DNA of 27,775 bases from Candidatus Eiseniibacteriota bacterium (GCA_023249815.1 JAHFBX010000003.1:1-27775); one strand, 5' to 3'. Counted from the first letter of the stretch, positions 11,258-18,216 are shown. A program made the numbers and translations. The notes: generated by a model from the letters alone, not told the origin.

Positions 11258-11368
11258 CCGGTCGGTCAGGTCGTGCTGGCTCGAGAGCCATTCCCGCCGC
11301 GTTCACAGTCCTCAATGCCAGGTGGCGTCCGGGAGTTCCCGGCCTTGCTCGGGCGCCGGTCGGTCAGG
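11258..11368. repeat. 13-bp direct repeat pair in the divergent spacer
   Basis: CCGGTCGGTCAGG occurs exactly at 11258-11270 and again at 11356-11368, with start points 98 bp apart and flanking bases that differ. Each copy contains a short GGTC-GGTC tandem. The pair could be binding sites for one regulator on each side of the spacer. Confidence 0.5.
11311..11340 (-). promoter_or_regulatory. ECF-like promoter candidate for the channel/DM13/spondin operon
   Basis: Read on the minus strand the site is GGGAAC, 18 bp, then ATTGAG. It matches the spacing of three other intergenic sites in the window. It would give a leader of about 190 nt before the Cys-rich gene, which is long, so it may not be the main promoter. 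Confidence 0.35.
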
Positions 11369-11425
11369 GTGCGGCCCACACCTTCGCCCCGCGAGGATCG
11401 CGGCTCTGGACCGCTTCAGGCGCGC

Positions 11426-11443
11426 GTATGACGCCCGTCATAC
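11426..11443. promoter_or_regulatory. Perfect inverted repeat, CRP/FNR-like operator candidate
   Basis: GTATGAC-GCCC-GTCATAC is an exact 7-bp palindrome with a 4-bp centre. Its core, TATGA-N6-TCATA, has the layout of CRP/FNR-family sites (TGTGA-N6-TCACA or TTGAT-N4-ATCAA). It is centred about 95 bp upstream of the first oxidoreductase-operon gene and stands out in very GC-rich DNA. The regulator is unknown. Confidence 0.5.
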
Positions 11444-11528
11444 CCCGTGCCCGCGCCACTGCCGAAGCTCGTCCTCGAGTCCGCGGCCTCGCTCCGTGGT
11501 GGAGCGGCTCGCGCTCGCGGAGGTCGCC

Positions 11529-11699
11529 ATGGCGCCCGATGAACGCGATCCCAAGCCCGACGACAAGGTGCCGCTCGGTCAGCGCCTGTTCGAACGGCCG
11601 TTCCTGCTGCTCATCGCGGGCATCGTCGTGATGCTCGTGTTCTACACCCTGTGGGGGCTCGTCGAGATCCTCTCGCTCAAGCCCGCGCCACTGCCCTGA
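11529..11699 (+). CDS. One-helix small membrane protein at head of heme-copper operon (56 aa)
   Basis: This is a tiny inner-membrane protein with a charged N-terminus (residues 1-23) and one helix at about 25-45 (PFLLLIAGIVVMLVFYTLW), followed by a short tail. The ATG at 11529 has GGAGG 6 nt upstream. It lies 17 bp before the subunit II gene. Ba3-type oxidases have a one-helix subunit IIa in a similar genomic place, so an accessory-subunit role is reasonable. I cannot show homology from so short a sequence. Confidence 0.72.
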   Translation: MAPDERDPKPDDKVPLGQRLFERPFLLLIAGIVVMLVFYTLWGLVEILSLKPAPLP

Positions 11700-11716
11700 T
11701 CGTTCCGGAGGATCCC

Positions 11717-12292
11717 ATGTCCGCGCATGAGTTCCATTCCGCGCTGGTCCCGCCGCAGGGCATCTGGTGGCAACCCGCGCATCGCCAGGAGAAGACGTGG
11801 ATCGCCATCGCGTTCGCCTGGTGCCTGGTGCTGTTCGCGATGATGCCGCTGTGGCATTTCCGTGGCGGGCAGAACCCCGCCGGCATCCGCTACCGCGTGA
11901 AGCCCGATGACTACGTCGCGCGAGTCGAGCGCTTCGTCACCGACTATAAGGTCGGCGAGGAGAGCGGCATCCCCGTCGTGGCGCCGCCGCCGGGCGCGGA
12001 CGTCTACCTGCTCGGGCGCATGTGGCAGTGGTATCCGGCGCTCAAGCTCCAGAAGGGCGTGCACTACACGCTGCATCTCTCGTCGCAGGACGTGAACCAC
12101 GGCTTCAGCTTGTATCCCGTCAATCTCAACTTCCAGGTTGTGCCCGGTTACGACTACGGCCTGCGCGTCGTGCCCAACCGCGCCGGCGATTTCCGCATCA
12201 TCTGCAACGAGTTCTGCGGCATCGGGCATCACCTCATGGTGGGCAAGGTCCTGGTCGAGGATGCGCCCGCCGCCGCGGGAGGCCGCCCATGA
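11717..12292 (+). CDS. Heme-copper oxidoreductase subunit II with CuA site
   Basis: This is the membrane-anchored electron-entry subunit (191 aa). It has one helix near residues 31-50 (WIAIAFAWCLVLFAMMPLW) and a periplasmic cupredoxin domain. All CuA ligands are present: His128 (NHGF), Cys163, Glu165 (backbone ligand), Cys167, His171 and Met174 in CNEFCGIGHHLM. It is short with a single helix, like ba3-type subunits II. The ATG at 11717 has CGGAGGA 6 nt before it; an upstream in-frame Met at 11651 overlaps the small gene and is unlikely. The stop overlaps the subunit I start (ATGA). CuA implies electrons arrive from a cytochrome c, a cupredoxin or a bound partner such as the cytochrome b fusion two genes downstream. 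Confidence 0.93.
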   Translation: MSAHEFHSALVPPQGIWWQPAHRQEKTWIAIAFAWCLVLFAMMPLWHFRGGQNPAGIRYRVKPDDYVARVERFVTDYKVGEESGIPVVAPPPGADVYLLGRMWQWYPALKLQKGVHYTLHLSSQDVNHGFSLYPVNLNFQVVPGYDYGLRVVPNRAGDFRIICNEFCGIGHHLMVGKVLVEDAPAAAGGRP

Positions 12293-14019
12293 CCACCGCC
12301 CTGTCCTCGATCGCCGCCCGGTTCCGCACCTGCCCGGTCACCGGCCTGCAAGTGAACCGCGACTCGGAATGGTTGCTGCGCGCGAACGCCGTCATCGCCG
12401 TGGTCGCCATGCTCGTGGGCGCGCTCGCCGCCATCGGGCTCGTGCTCACGCGCTGGCAGACGATCCACCTGCTGCCGGCCGATCTCTACTATCGCTTCCT
12501 CACCGCGCACGGCCTCAACATGCTGATCTTCTGGGTCATCTTCTTCGAGATGGCCGTGCTCTACTTCGCCGGACCGATCGTGCTCAACTGTCGCCAGCCC
12601 GCCCCGCGCCTCGGCTGGTTCGCGTTCGGGCTGATGGTCGTGGGCGCCGTGATGGTGGATACCATGGTGTTCACCGGCCGTGCCGACGTGCTGTTCACGT
12701 CATACCCACCGCTGCGCGCGGACTCGAACTACTACCTCGGCGTGATCCTGTTCGCGGTCGGCGCGCTGATCGCGGTGTCGTTGTTCTTCGCGTCGCTGGT
12801 CGTGGCCAAGCGCGAGCGCACGTACACCGGCTCGATGCCGCTGGTCACGTTCGGCGCGCTCACCGCGGCGGTCATCGCGGTCATCACGCTGCTCCACGGC
12901 GCGGCGGTCTACATCCCGACGTGGCTGTGGTCCATGAACATCGGCAACATCGACCCTGAGATCTACCGCATGGTGTGGTGGGGGCTCGGTCACTCCTCGC
13001 AACAGATCAACGTCGCCGCGATGGTGTCGGTGTGGTACCTGCTCGGCGGCCTCACCGTGGGCGGTGTCGTGGTGAACGAGAAAGTGAGCCGCACCGCATT
13101 CGTGCTGTACGTGCTGTTCATCTCGATGGCGTCGGCTCATCACCTGCTGGTGGACCCGGGCGTGGGCCCGGCGTGGAAGATCTGGAACACCAGCTACGCC
13201 ATGTACCTCGCCGTGCTCGCGAGCATGATCCACGGGTTCACCGTGCCGGCGGGCATCGAGGCCGGGCAGCGTTTGCGCGGCTACACGAACGGCCTGTTCG
13301 AATGGCTGCGCAAGGCGCCGTGGTCGGACCCGGGCTTCGCCGGACTGTGGCTGTCGCTCGTGATCTTCGGATTCCTGGGCGGCATCACCGGCGTGACACT
13401 CGGCACCGAGCAGATCAACATCCTCGCGCACAATACGCTGCGCGTGCCCGGGCATTTCCACGCCACGGTCGTGGGCGGCACCACGCTGTCGTTCATGGGC
13501 GTCACCTACTACGTGCTGCCGCTGCTGTTCCGGAAGCGCGTGGCATTCTGGCGCATGGCGAAGATCCAGCCCTACGTGTTCGGCGGCGGCATCTCGGCCA
13601 TGGCGATCGGCATGATCCTGATGGGCATCCTCGGCATGCCGCGCCGGCATTGGGACTCGTCGTTCGCCGGCGCGCCGTTCCCGGTGGAGATCCACCCCGC
13701 GGCGGAGCTGCTCCAGGTGCTGTTCGGGGTGGGCGGGCTGCTGGCGGCGACCGGCGCGCTCATGTTCATCGCCATCGCTGTGGCCACCGTGTTCTTCGGC
13801 AAGCCGGTCACCGCCGAGGCGCTCGCGTCGGGCGCCTCCGGGATCCCGCAGGGCGTGCTCAAGCTGCCGCCCCAGTCCTACGAGGGCCCGCCGGCCGAGG
13901 CGCTGCACAAGAGCGGCGTGCGCGGCACGGTGGTGCTCGTGGCCGTGTTCTTCGTGTGCTTCATCGTCTACTACTTCACGAACTGGGCGATGCTCTCGTT
14001 CCTATGGAAGGTGGGATGA
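12289..14019 (+). CDS. Heme-copper oxidoreductase subunit I, B-family-like, lacking the active-site Tyr
   Basis: This is the catalytic membrane subunit (576 aa, 12 or more helices). All metal ligands are visible: low-spin heme His74 (TAHGLNML) and His391, high-spin heme His389 (HNTLRVPGHFHA), and CuB His235, His284 and His285 (SAHHLL). The helix X block closely follows the ba3 (B-family) pattern. The helix VI sequence is GLGHSSQQINVAAM, however: the residue four after the CuB His, which is the cross-linked Tyr in A- and B-type oxygen reductases, is Gln239. No Tyr sits at the C-type position before the His pair either. Helix II also carries Glu87 (FFEMAVLYF). This pattern fits the non-canonical NO-reducing families, probably eNOR, better than an oxygen reductase; I could not verify that match. 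The start overlaps the subunit II stop. Confidence 0.92.
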   Translation: MTTALSSIAARFRTCPVTGLQVNRDSEWLLRANAVIAVVAMLVGALAAIGLVLTRWQTIHLLPADLYYRFLTAHGLNMLIFWVIFFEMAVLYFAGPIVLNCRQPAPRLGWFAFGLMVVGAVMVDTMVFTGRADVLFTSYPPLRADSNYYLGVILFAVGALIAVSLFFASLVVAKRERTYTGSMPLVTFGALTAAVIAVITLLHGAAVYIPTWLWSMNIGNIDPEIYRMVWWGLGHSSQQINVAAMVSVWYLLGGLTVGGVVVNEKVSRTAFVLYVLFISMASAHHLLVDPGVGPAWKIWNTSYAMYLAVLASMIHGFTVPAGIEAGQRLRGYTNGLFEWLRKAPWSDPGFAGLWLSLVIFGFLGGITGVTLGTEQINILAHNTLRVPGHFHATVVGGTTLSFMGVTYYVLPLLFRKRVAFWRMAKIQPYVFGGGISAMAIGMILMGILGMPRRHWDSSFAGAPFPVEIHPAAELLQVLFGVGGLLAATGALMFIAIAVATVFFGKPVTAEALASGASGIPQGVLKLPPQSYEGPPAEALHKSGVRGTVVLVAVFFVCFIVYYFTNWAMLSFLWKVG

Positions 14020-14936
14020 GCGTGTTGGCCCCGCCCCTGGCACGAAGCACGCCGCGCACCGCCGCGCGGCTGCTCGTGTTGTGGGTGGTGGCGGTGCAGG
14101 TGTGGTGGGGATTCGCGTTCTTCCCCACTCCGCCCGGGGACGACTCGTGGCTCGCGGCCGCGCAGGCCGCCTGCTTCGGGTCGCTCCCCGGCGGCCTGCC
14201 ATCCGCGTCCGGCTGGATGATGCTGGTGCCGGCCCCGCTGCTGATGCTGGTCGTGCTGTTCGTAGCCTTCCAGGCTGAGCTGCGCGTCACGCTGCCGGCG
14301 TTGCGGCGCGAACGCGCCTGGCGCGCACTGGCGCTCGTGCTCGCGTGCCTGGGCGCGGTCGAGATGGGCTTCGCCGCGGTGCGTGTGGACCGCGCGATGC
14401 GCATCGCGAGCACGTCGTTCTCCCCCACGCTCACCGGCGCACTCCCCGCGGATTACCCGCGTACGCACGACCCGGTCCCCGCGTTCAAGCTCGTGGACCA
14501 GCACGGCGCCACATTTGAAAACGCCGGGCTCACGGGCGGACCGACCGTGCTGACGTTCGTGTTCGCACACTGCCAGACCGTGTGCCCCGCGCTTGTCCGC
14601 ACGCTCACAACGGCGTCGCGCGACCTGGGCGGCGACGCGCGCGTGGTGTTGGTGACGCTCGACCCCTGGCGCGACACGCCCGCGACGCTCGCGGGAGCGA
14701 TGGCCGGCTGGCCGCTTCCCGCGGAGACCCGCTTCCTCTCAGGCGACCCCGCCGCGGTGAGCCGGTTGCTCGACGAGCTCCAGGTGGCGCGCGCGCGCGA
14801 CCTCCAGAACGGCGACGTCTCGCACGTGCCGCTCGTCATGCTCGTGGACGCGCGCGGCCAGGTGGCGTATCGCTTCAGCAACCCGCCGGCTGAGTGGATC
14901 GTCGAGGGCGTGCGCCGGCTGCGGCACGGCGCGTGA
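14016..14936 (+). CDS. SCO-family copper-delivery protein fused to an N-terminal membrane domain
   Basis: SCO proteins deliver copper to, or reduce the thiols of, the CuA site. The C-terminal thioredoxin-like domain (about 150-306) has the Cu ligands Cys186 and Cys190 (HCQTVCPAL) and His270 (DVSHVPLV). Unlike ordinary SCO proteins with one anchor, this one begins with about 145 residues holding three probable helices: LLVLWVVAVQVWWGFAFF, WMMLVPAPLLMLVVLFVAF and ALALVLACLGAVEMGFAAV. The ATG at 14016 overlaps the subunit I stop (ATGA), and its stop overlaps the next start (GTGA). The position supports a dedicated role in maturing the subunit II just upstream. The N-terminal membrane part is not a domain I recognise. 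Confidence 0.9.
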   Translation: MSVLAPPLARSTPRTAARLLVLWVVAVQVWWGFAFFPTPPGDDSWLAAAQAACFGSLPGGLPSASGWMMLVPAPLLMLVVLFVAFQAELRVTLPALRRERAWRALALVLACLGAVEMGFAAVRVDRAMRIASTSFSPTLTGALPADYPRTHDPVPAFKLVDQHGATFENAGLTGGPTVLTFVFAHCQTVCPALVRTLTTASRDLGGDARVVLVTLDPWRDTPATLAGAMAGWPLPAETRFLSGDPAAVSRLLDELQVARARDLQNGDVSHVPLVMLVDARGQVAYRFSNPPAEWIVEGVRRLRHGA

Positions 14937-17008
14937 GTCTCCCGGCGCCGCCCGCCCCCGCGCCACCCCCAGCGCACGAGACCGCCCCGCCATTCACGCG
15001 ACCGGTCGAGCGCGTCGTCGCGGCGCTCGATGCACTGTTCGACCGCGCGTACGGGTCGCGCTGGAACCCGGCGCACCAGAGCGGCGGACTCGCGGTGGCG
15101 CTCATGCTCGTCGCGATCGCGACGGGCTGCATCCTGCTGCTGCTCTACCGCATCGGGTCACCGTACGAATCGATGCGCGCGATCCAGGAGCAGGCCTGGG
15201 CGGGGCGCTGGCTGCGGGCGCTGCATCGTTACGCTTCAGACCTCGCCGTGGTGGCGGTCGCGTTCCATGCGCTGCGCATGCTCGCCGAGGGCCGCACCTG
15301 GGGGCCGCGCGTGCTGGCGTGGGTCACGGGACTGCTGCTCACGGGCTCGATGCTCGTGGTGGGCTGGACCGGCTACGTGCTGGTGTGGGACGATCACGGC
15401 CGCCTGCTCGGCGCCGCCGGCGCCCGGCTCATGGATGCGCTGCATCTCCTCTCCACGCCGATCGAGCGCGTCTTCGGCGGCGACACCACCGCGCCGGCGT
15501 CGTTCTTCTTCCTGAACCTGTTCGTGCACATGGCGCTGCCGCTGGCGATGGCGCTCGTGCTCTGGCTGCACACGCTGCGGCTCGCGCGCAGCCGGTGGCT
15601 GCCGGAGCGGTACCTGGGATGGGGCGTCACGCTCGCGCTCACAGCGCTGGCGATCGCCTGGCCCGCGCCGCTCGGACCCGCCGCGGACGGACTAGCGCTC
15701 GGCGACCGCGCCGCGTACGACGTGTTCTACACGGCGTGGATCCCGCTCGCCGCAAGGCTCACGCCCGGGGTCGCGTGGGGCGTGATGGCGGTGCTCGTGT
15801 TGTTGCCGCTCTCCGTGCCGGCATGGTGGCGGCCAGCCCGCGCTCGCCGCGCGCCGCCGTCGCACCACAACCCGCTCGCCTGCAATGGTTGCCGGCAATG
15901 CTCAGTGGACTGCCCATTCGAGGCCATCTCGCTGGTGCCGAACAACACCGGCCGCGGCACGCACACCGAGATCGCGTTCGTGAACGAGTCGCGCTGTGTG
16001 AGCTGCGGGCTCTGCTCGGGTTCGTGCGACCAGTTGGCGATCGGCCCGCCGGGACGCGAAGGGCACTCGCAGGTGGCGCTGGCGCGCGCGCTGGTTCCGG
16101 AGCTGGACGCGCAGGGGCTCGTGCTCGTGCACTGCGCGCATGACGGCGTCGGCACGGCACTCGCCGAGCGCACCAGGCGAGCCGGCGCGCGCGTGACGCT
16201 GTGGCCGGTGGACTGCGTGGGCTCGCTGCACGCGCTCCCCGTGCAGCAGCTCACGACCCGGTCACGCGGCGTGTTCGTGCTCGGCTGCCCGCCGGGACGC
16301 TGCCGTTCGCGAGAGGGCGTCGGGTTGGCGGGCGACCGGCTCCTCCACGGCCGCGAGCCGTTCCTGAAGCGCCCGCTCGACGCGACGCGTGTCCACTTCA
16401 CGAGCGGCGGTGCCTCCGACCTGCGCGCGCTCGCGCGCGAGTTCGAGCTGTTCGAGCGGGTGGCGGGGACCCTGGCCGCGACGGCGTCCTCGGGCACCCG
16501 CCGCCGTCGCGGCCCGGCGGCGTGGCTCGCCGCATTCACGCTCACCGGCGCGCTGCTGTTCGCGACCGGTTGGCTGTCGCAGATCCGCGCCGGGAGCGAG
16601 CCCGCCACGGGTGCGCTGCGCCTCGCCTGGCGGCTCCCGGGGCAATCGTGGCTCGACTGCCGGCCGCTCTCGCCAGAGCAGATCGCGCGGCTGCCTGCGC
16701 ACATGCGCCGCACCCAGGATTGCCGAACGGTGCATCTCCACTACCGGCTGCGCGCATGGGTGGACGGCGCACTGCGCGTGGACCGCGAGGTGGCGCCGCT
16801 CGGCGCGCGCGGCGACCGGCCGCTCTACGTGGAGGAAGACGTGCCCGTTGAGCCGGGGTCGCGGCGCGTGCGAATCGAGTTCGAGCCCGTGAACGATCCG
16901 CACGAGGCGGGGATCGCGCTCGACTACGAAGCCTCGCTCGACGTGCGCGGCGGCCGCGCGCGACTCATCACGTACGACGCCGACGAGAAACGGCTCATGG
17001 CCCGCTGA
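14933..17008 (+). CDS. Cytochrome b / 2x[4Fe-4S] ferredoxin / MvhD-FlpD fusion protein (691 aa)
   Basis: Domains in order: (1) a bc1/b6-like cytochrome b region with about six helices to residue 300. It has two H-x13-H pairs, His98/His112 and His199/His213, for two b hemes, and GWTGYVLVWDDHG in the loop. There is no PEWY quinone-site motif. (2) A ferredoxin domain with Cys317/320/323/327 and Cys355/358/361/365, for two [4Fe-4S] clusters. (3) A MvhD/FlpD-like domain (about 395-515) with Cys401, 428, 452 and 457 (FVLGCPPGRCRSREG). (4) A helix at about 528-550 (AAWLAAFTLTGALLFATGW). (5) A C-terminal domain of about 140 residues that I do not recognise. Helix counting puts the Fe-S and FlpD parts in the cytoplasm and the C-terminus in the periplasm. 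The GTG start overlaps the SCO stop. The likely role is electron input to the oxidoreductase. Confidence 0.88.
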   Translation: MSLPAPPAPAPPPAHETAPPFTRPVERVVAALDALFDRAYGSRWNPAHQSGGLAVALMLVAIATGCILLLLYRIGSPYESMRAIQEQAWAGRWLRALHRYASDLAVVAVAFHALRMLAEGRTWGPRVLAWVTGLLLTGSMLVVGWTGYVLVWDDHGRLLGAAGARLMDALHLLSTPIERVFGGDTTAPASFFFLNLFVHMALPLAMALVLWLHTLRLARSRWLPERYLGWGVTLALTALAIAWPAPLGPAADGLALGDRAAYDVFYTAWIPLAARLTPGVAWGVMAVLVLLPLSVPAWWRPARARRAPPSHHNPLACNGCRQCSVDCPFEAISLVPNNTGRGTHTEIAFVNESRCVSCGLCSGSCDQLAIGPPGREGHSQVALARALVPELDAQGLVLVHCAHDGVGTALAERTRRAGARVTLWPVDCVGSLHALPVQQLTTRSRGVFVLGCPPGRCRSREGVGLAGDRLLHGREPFLKRPLDATRVHFTSGGASDLRALAREFELFERVAGTLAATASSGTRRRRGPAAWLAAFTLTGALLFATGWLSQIRAGSEPATGALRLAWRLPGQSWLDCRPLSPEQIARLPAHMRRTQDCRTVHLHYRLRAWVDGALRVDREVAPLGARGDRPLYVEEDVPVEPGSRRVRIEFEPVNDPHEAGIALDYEASLDVRGGRARLITYDADEKRLMAR

Positions 17009-17026
17009 GGCGGTGCGCCCGGGCCC

Positions 17027-17040
17027 AGCTCGGGCCGCGT
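17027..17040. terminator. Possible bidirectional hairpin between convergent genes
   Basis: A short GC stem (GGCCC-agctc-GGGCC) lies in the 49-bp gap between the cytochrome b fusion stop and the convergent anti-sigma stop. There is no U-tract, so the terminator role rests on position only. Confidence 0.3.
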
Positions 17041-17057
17041 GCGGCGTGGCCCGGCGG

Positions 17058-17321
17058 CTACTCGGGGCCCGTGCGGTCGCTCGCTGCGTTGATCCGCTTC
17101 CAGACGCGGGCCTCGAATCCCGGGGGCATCGCGATGCGGCGAACCTTGCCGCGGATGGTGCGCAGCAGTTGCCCTTCGAGACGGAACTCCGAGGCGCACA
17201 TCGCACAGGTCTCGAGATGCTTCTGCACCTGCTCCAGGTCGTCGGCCGAAAGCTCGCGGTCGACGTAGTCGTCGAGTCGCGCGAAGACCTGGGCACAGGA
17301 TCGATGGTCGATTTCGCTCAT
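17058..17321 (-). CDS. Orphan zinc-finger anti-sigma factor (87 aa)
   Basis: This is a small cytoplasmic ZAS-type anti-sigma factor that should bind and inactivate an ECF sigma factor. It has the N-terminal helix CAQVFARLDDYVDRELSADD and the zinc motif HLETCAMC (H-x3-C-x2-C). No membrane helix is present. It is a clear paralogue of the protein at 22800-23057, sharing RLDDY-DRELSAD and HLETCA-C. No sigma factor gene lies next to it, so its partner is elsewhere, possibly the sigma factor at 23 kb. The ATG at 17321 has only a weak ribosome site (GAAAG). An ECF-like promoter candidate lies at 17395-17424. Confidence 0.87.
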   Translation of the reverse strand: MSEIDHRSCAQVFARLDDYVDRELSADDLEQVQKHLETCAMCASEFRLEGQLLRTIRGKVRRIAMPPGFEARVWKRINAASDRTGPE

Positions 17322-17394
17322 GAAGGGCTTTCGTGTGATTGAGCGCCCCGACGGGTAGGCCGAACGGCCCCTGCCGGACGAGGGCTCCGCGGTC

Positions 17395-17424
17395 TAGAAT
17401 GCCGTCACGGGGAAAACGGTTCCC
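17395..17424 (-). promoter_or_regulatory. ECF-like promoter candidate for the orphan anti-sigma gene
   Basis: On the minus strand GGGAAC is followed after 18 bp by ATTCTA, about 75 bp upstream of the anti-sigma start. It matches the GGGAAC-N19-TT layout of three other sites. It overlaps the hairpin at 17407-17427. Confidence 0.42.
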
Positions 17425-17427
17425 CGT
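17407..17427. promoter_or_regulatory. Perfect 8-5-8 inverted repeat between divergent genes
   Basis: ACGGGGAA-aacgg-TTCCCCGT lies 19 bp before the pentapeptide gene and overlaps the candidate anti-sigma promoter. It may be an operator controlling both directions, or a 5' leader hairpin for the pentapeptide gene. A possible -10-like TAGAAT precedes it on the plus strand at 17395-17400. Confidence 0.42.
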
Positions 17428-17445
17428 ACTGGGGGGGTTGCCACC

Positions 17446-18216
17446 ATGTCCGAGATCCGCCATCGCCAGACCGGCGCCGTGCTTTTGAGCGACTCGTCCA
17501 AGTCGTTGTCCCAGGCCGACCTGCGGGGCAGGAACCTGCTCGGGGCCGCGCTTCCCGGCGTGGACCTTCGCGGCGCCGACCTGCGCGGAACGGACCTCTG
17601 CGACGCGAACCTCGAGAAGGGCCGTTTCGACGGGGCGTACATGGCCAACTCCACGCTCAACGTCGCGGACCTCTCGGGCGGAACGCTCGACCGCGTGGAC
17701 GCGTCGTTCGCCCGCATCCTCGCGACACGCCTGCACGCCGCATCGTTGCGCGCAGCGAACCTCGAGCGCGCGAGCCTGATCTGGGCCGACCTCTCCTCGG
17801 CGGACCTGCGCGACAGCCGCTGCGAGAAGGCCGACCTGACAGGGGCCAACCTCGTCGGAGCCAACGCGGCGGGCATCGACCTCGGCCAGGCGAATCTTCG
17901 CGACCTCCGGGCCTCGGGCGCCAACCTTCGCGGCGCCACGCTCGCGGGCGCGAGTCTCATGGGCGCGGACCTTTCGGGCGTGGACCTCTCGGGCGCGGAT
18001 CTCGGGCGGGCGCTGTTCCATGGCACGACGCTCACCGGAACGAATCTCGCGGGTGCGCTGATCTCGCACACGGTATTCGCGTGGTGTCCGACGCTGGCGG
18101 ATGCCGTCGGCCTCGACCGCGTGAGCTTCAATGGCCCCGTCGCCCTCGACGCCGCGACGTTCGACGCCTGCCGGGGCAAGTTGCCGAAGGCGTGGCTGGA
18201 GGCCGCGAAGGGCTAG
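17446..18216 (+). CDS. Pentapeptide-repeat protein
   Basis: This 256-residue protein is made mostly of A(D/N)LXX-type pentapeptide repeats from about residue 23 to 205 (for example ADLRGADLRG-style runs), predicting a right-handed quadrilateral beta-helix. A short N-terminal segment (MSEIRHRQTGAVLLSDSSK) and a non-repeat C-terminal stretch of about 45 residues flank it. There is no signal peptide or membrane helix, so it is probably cytoplasmic. Some pentapeptide proteins mimic DNA and protect gyrase; most have unknown roles and nothing here decides. It is divergent from the anti-sigma gene. Its stop codon TAG overlaps the convergent SulP stop in a CTAG palindrome. Confidence 0.92.
   Translation: MSEIRHRQTGAVLLSDSSKSLSQADLRGRNLLGAALPGVDLRGADLRGTDLCDANLEKGRFDGAYMANSTLNVADLSGGTLDRVDASFARILATRLHAASLRAANLERASLIWADLSSADLRDSRCEKADLTGANLVGANAAGIDLGQANLRDLRASGANLRGATLAGASLMGADLSGVDLSGADLGRALFHGTTLTGTNLAGALISHTVFAWCPTLADAVGLDRVSFNGPVALDAATFDACRGKLPKAWLEAAKG

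Larger units (their letters stand above)
11113..11528. promoter_or_regulatory. Divergent regulatory spacer (416 bp) between the channel operon and the oxidoreductase operon
   Basis: No convincing gene lies here; the open frames are Arg/Ser-rich and lack family features. It holds the start signals for two divergent operons. I see an ECF-like promoter candidate on the minus strand at 11311-11340, a 13-bp direct repeat (11258-11270 and 11356-11368) and a perfect 7-4-7 inverted repeat at 11426-11443. Confidence 0.7.

Noticed and set aside
11113..11528. Possible coding frames across the divergent spacer
   Set aside because: Ser/Arg/Pro-rich translations without recognisable domains or ribosome sites.
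12700..13908. Long minus-strand open frame (about 400 codons) opposite heme-copper subunit I
   Set aside because: Rich in Arg, His, Glu and Gln with no motif; a typical antisense shadow of a GC-rich gene.
12289..14019. Plain annotation as ba3-type cytochrome c oxidase subunit I
   Set aside because: Overall similarity fits, but the missing helix VI Tyr argues against calling it an oxygen reductase.
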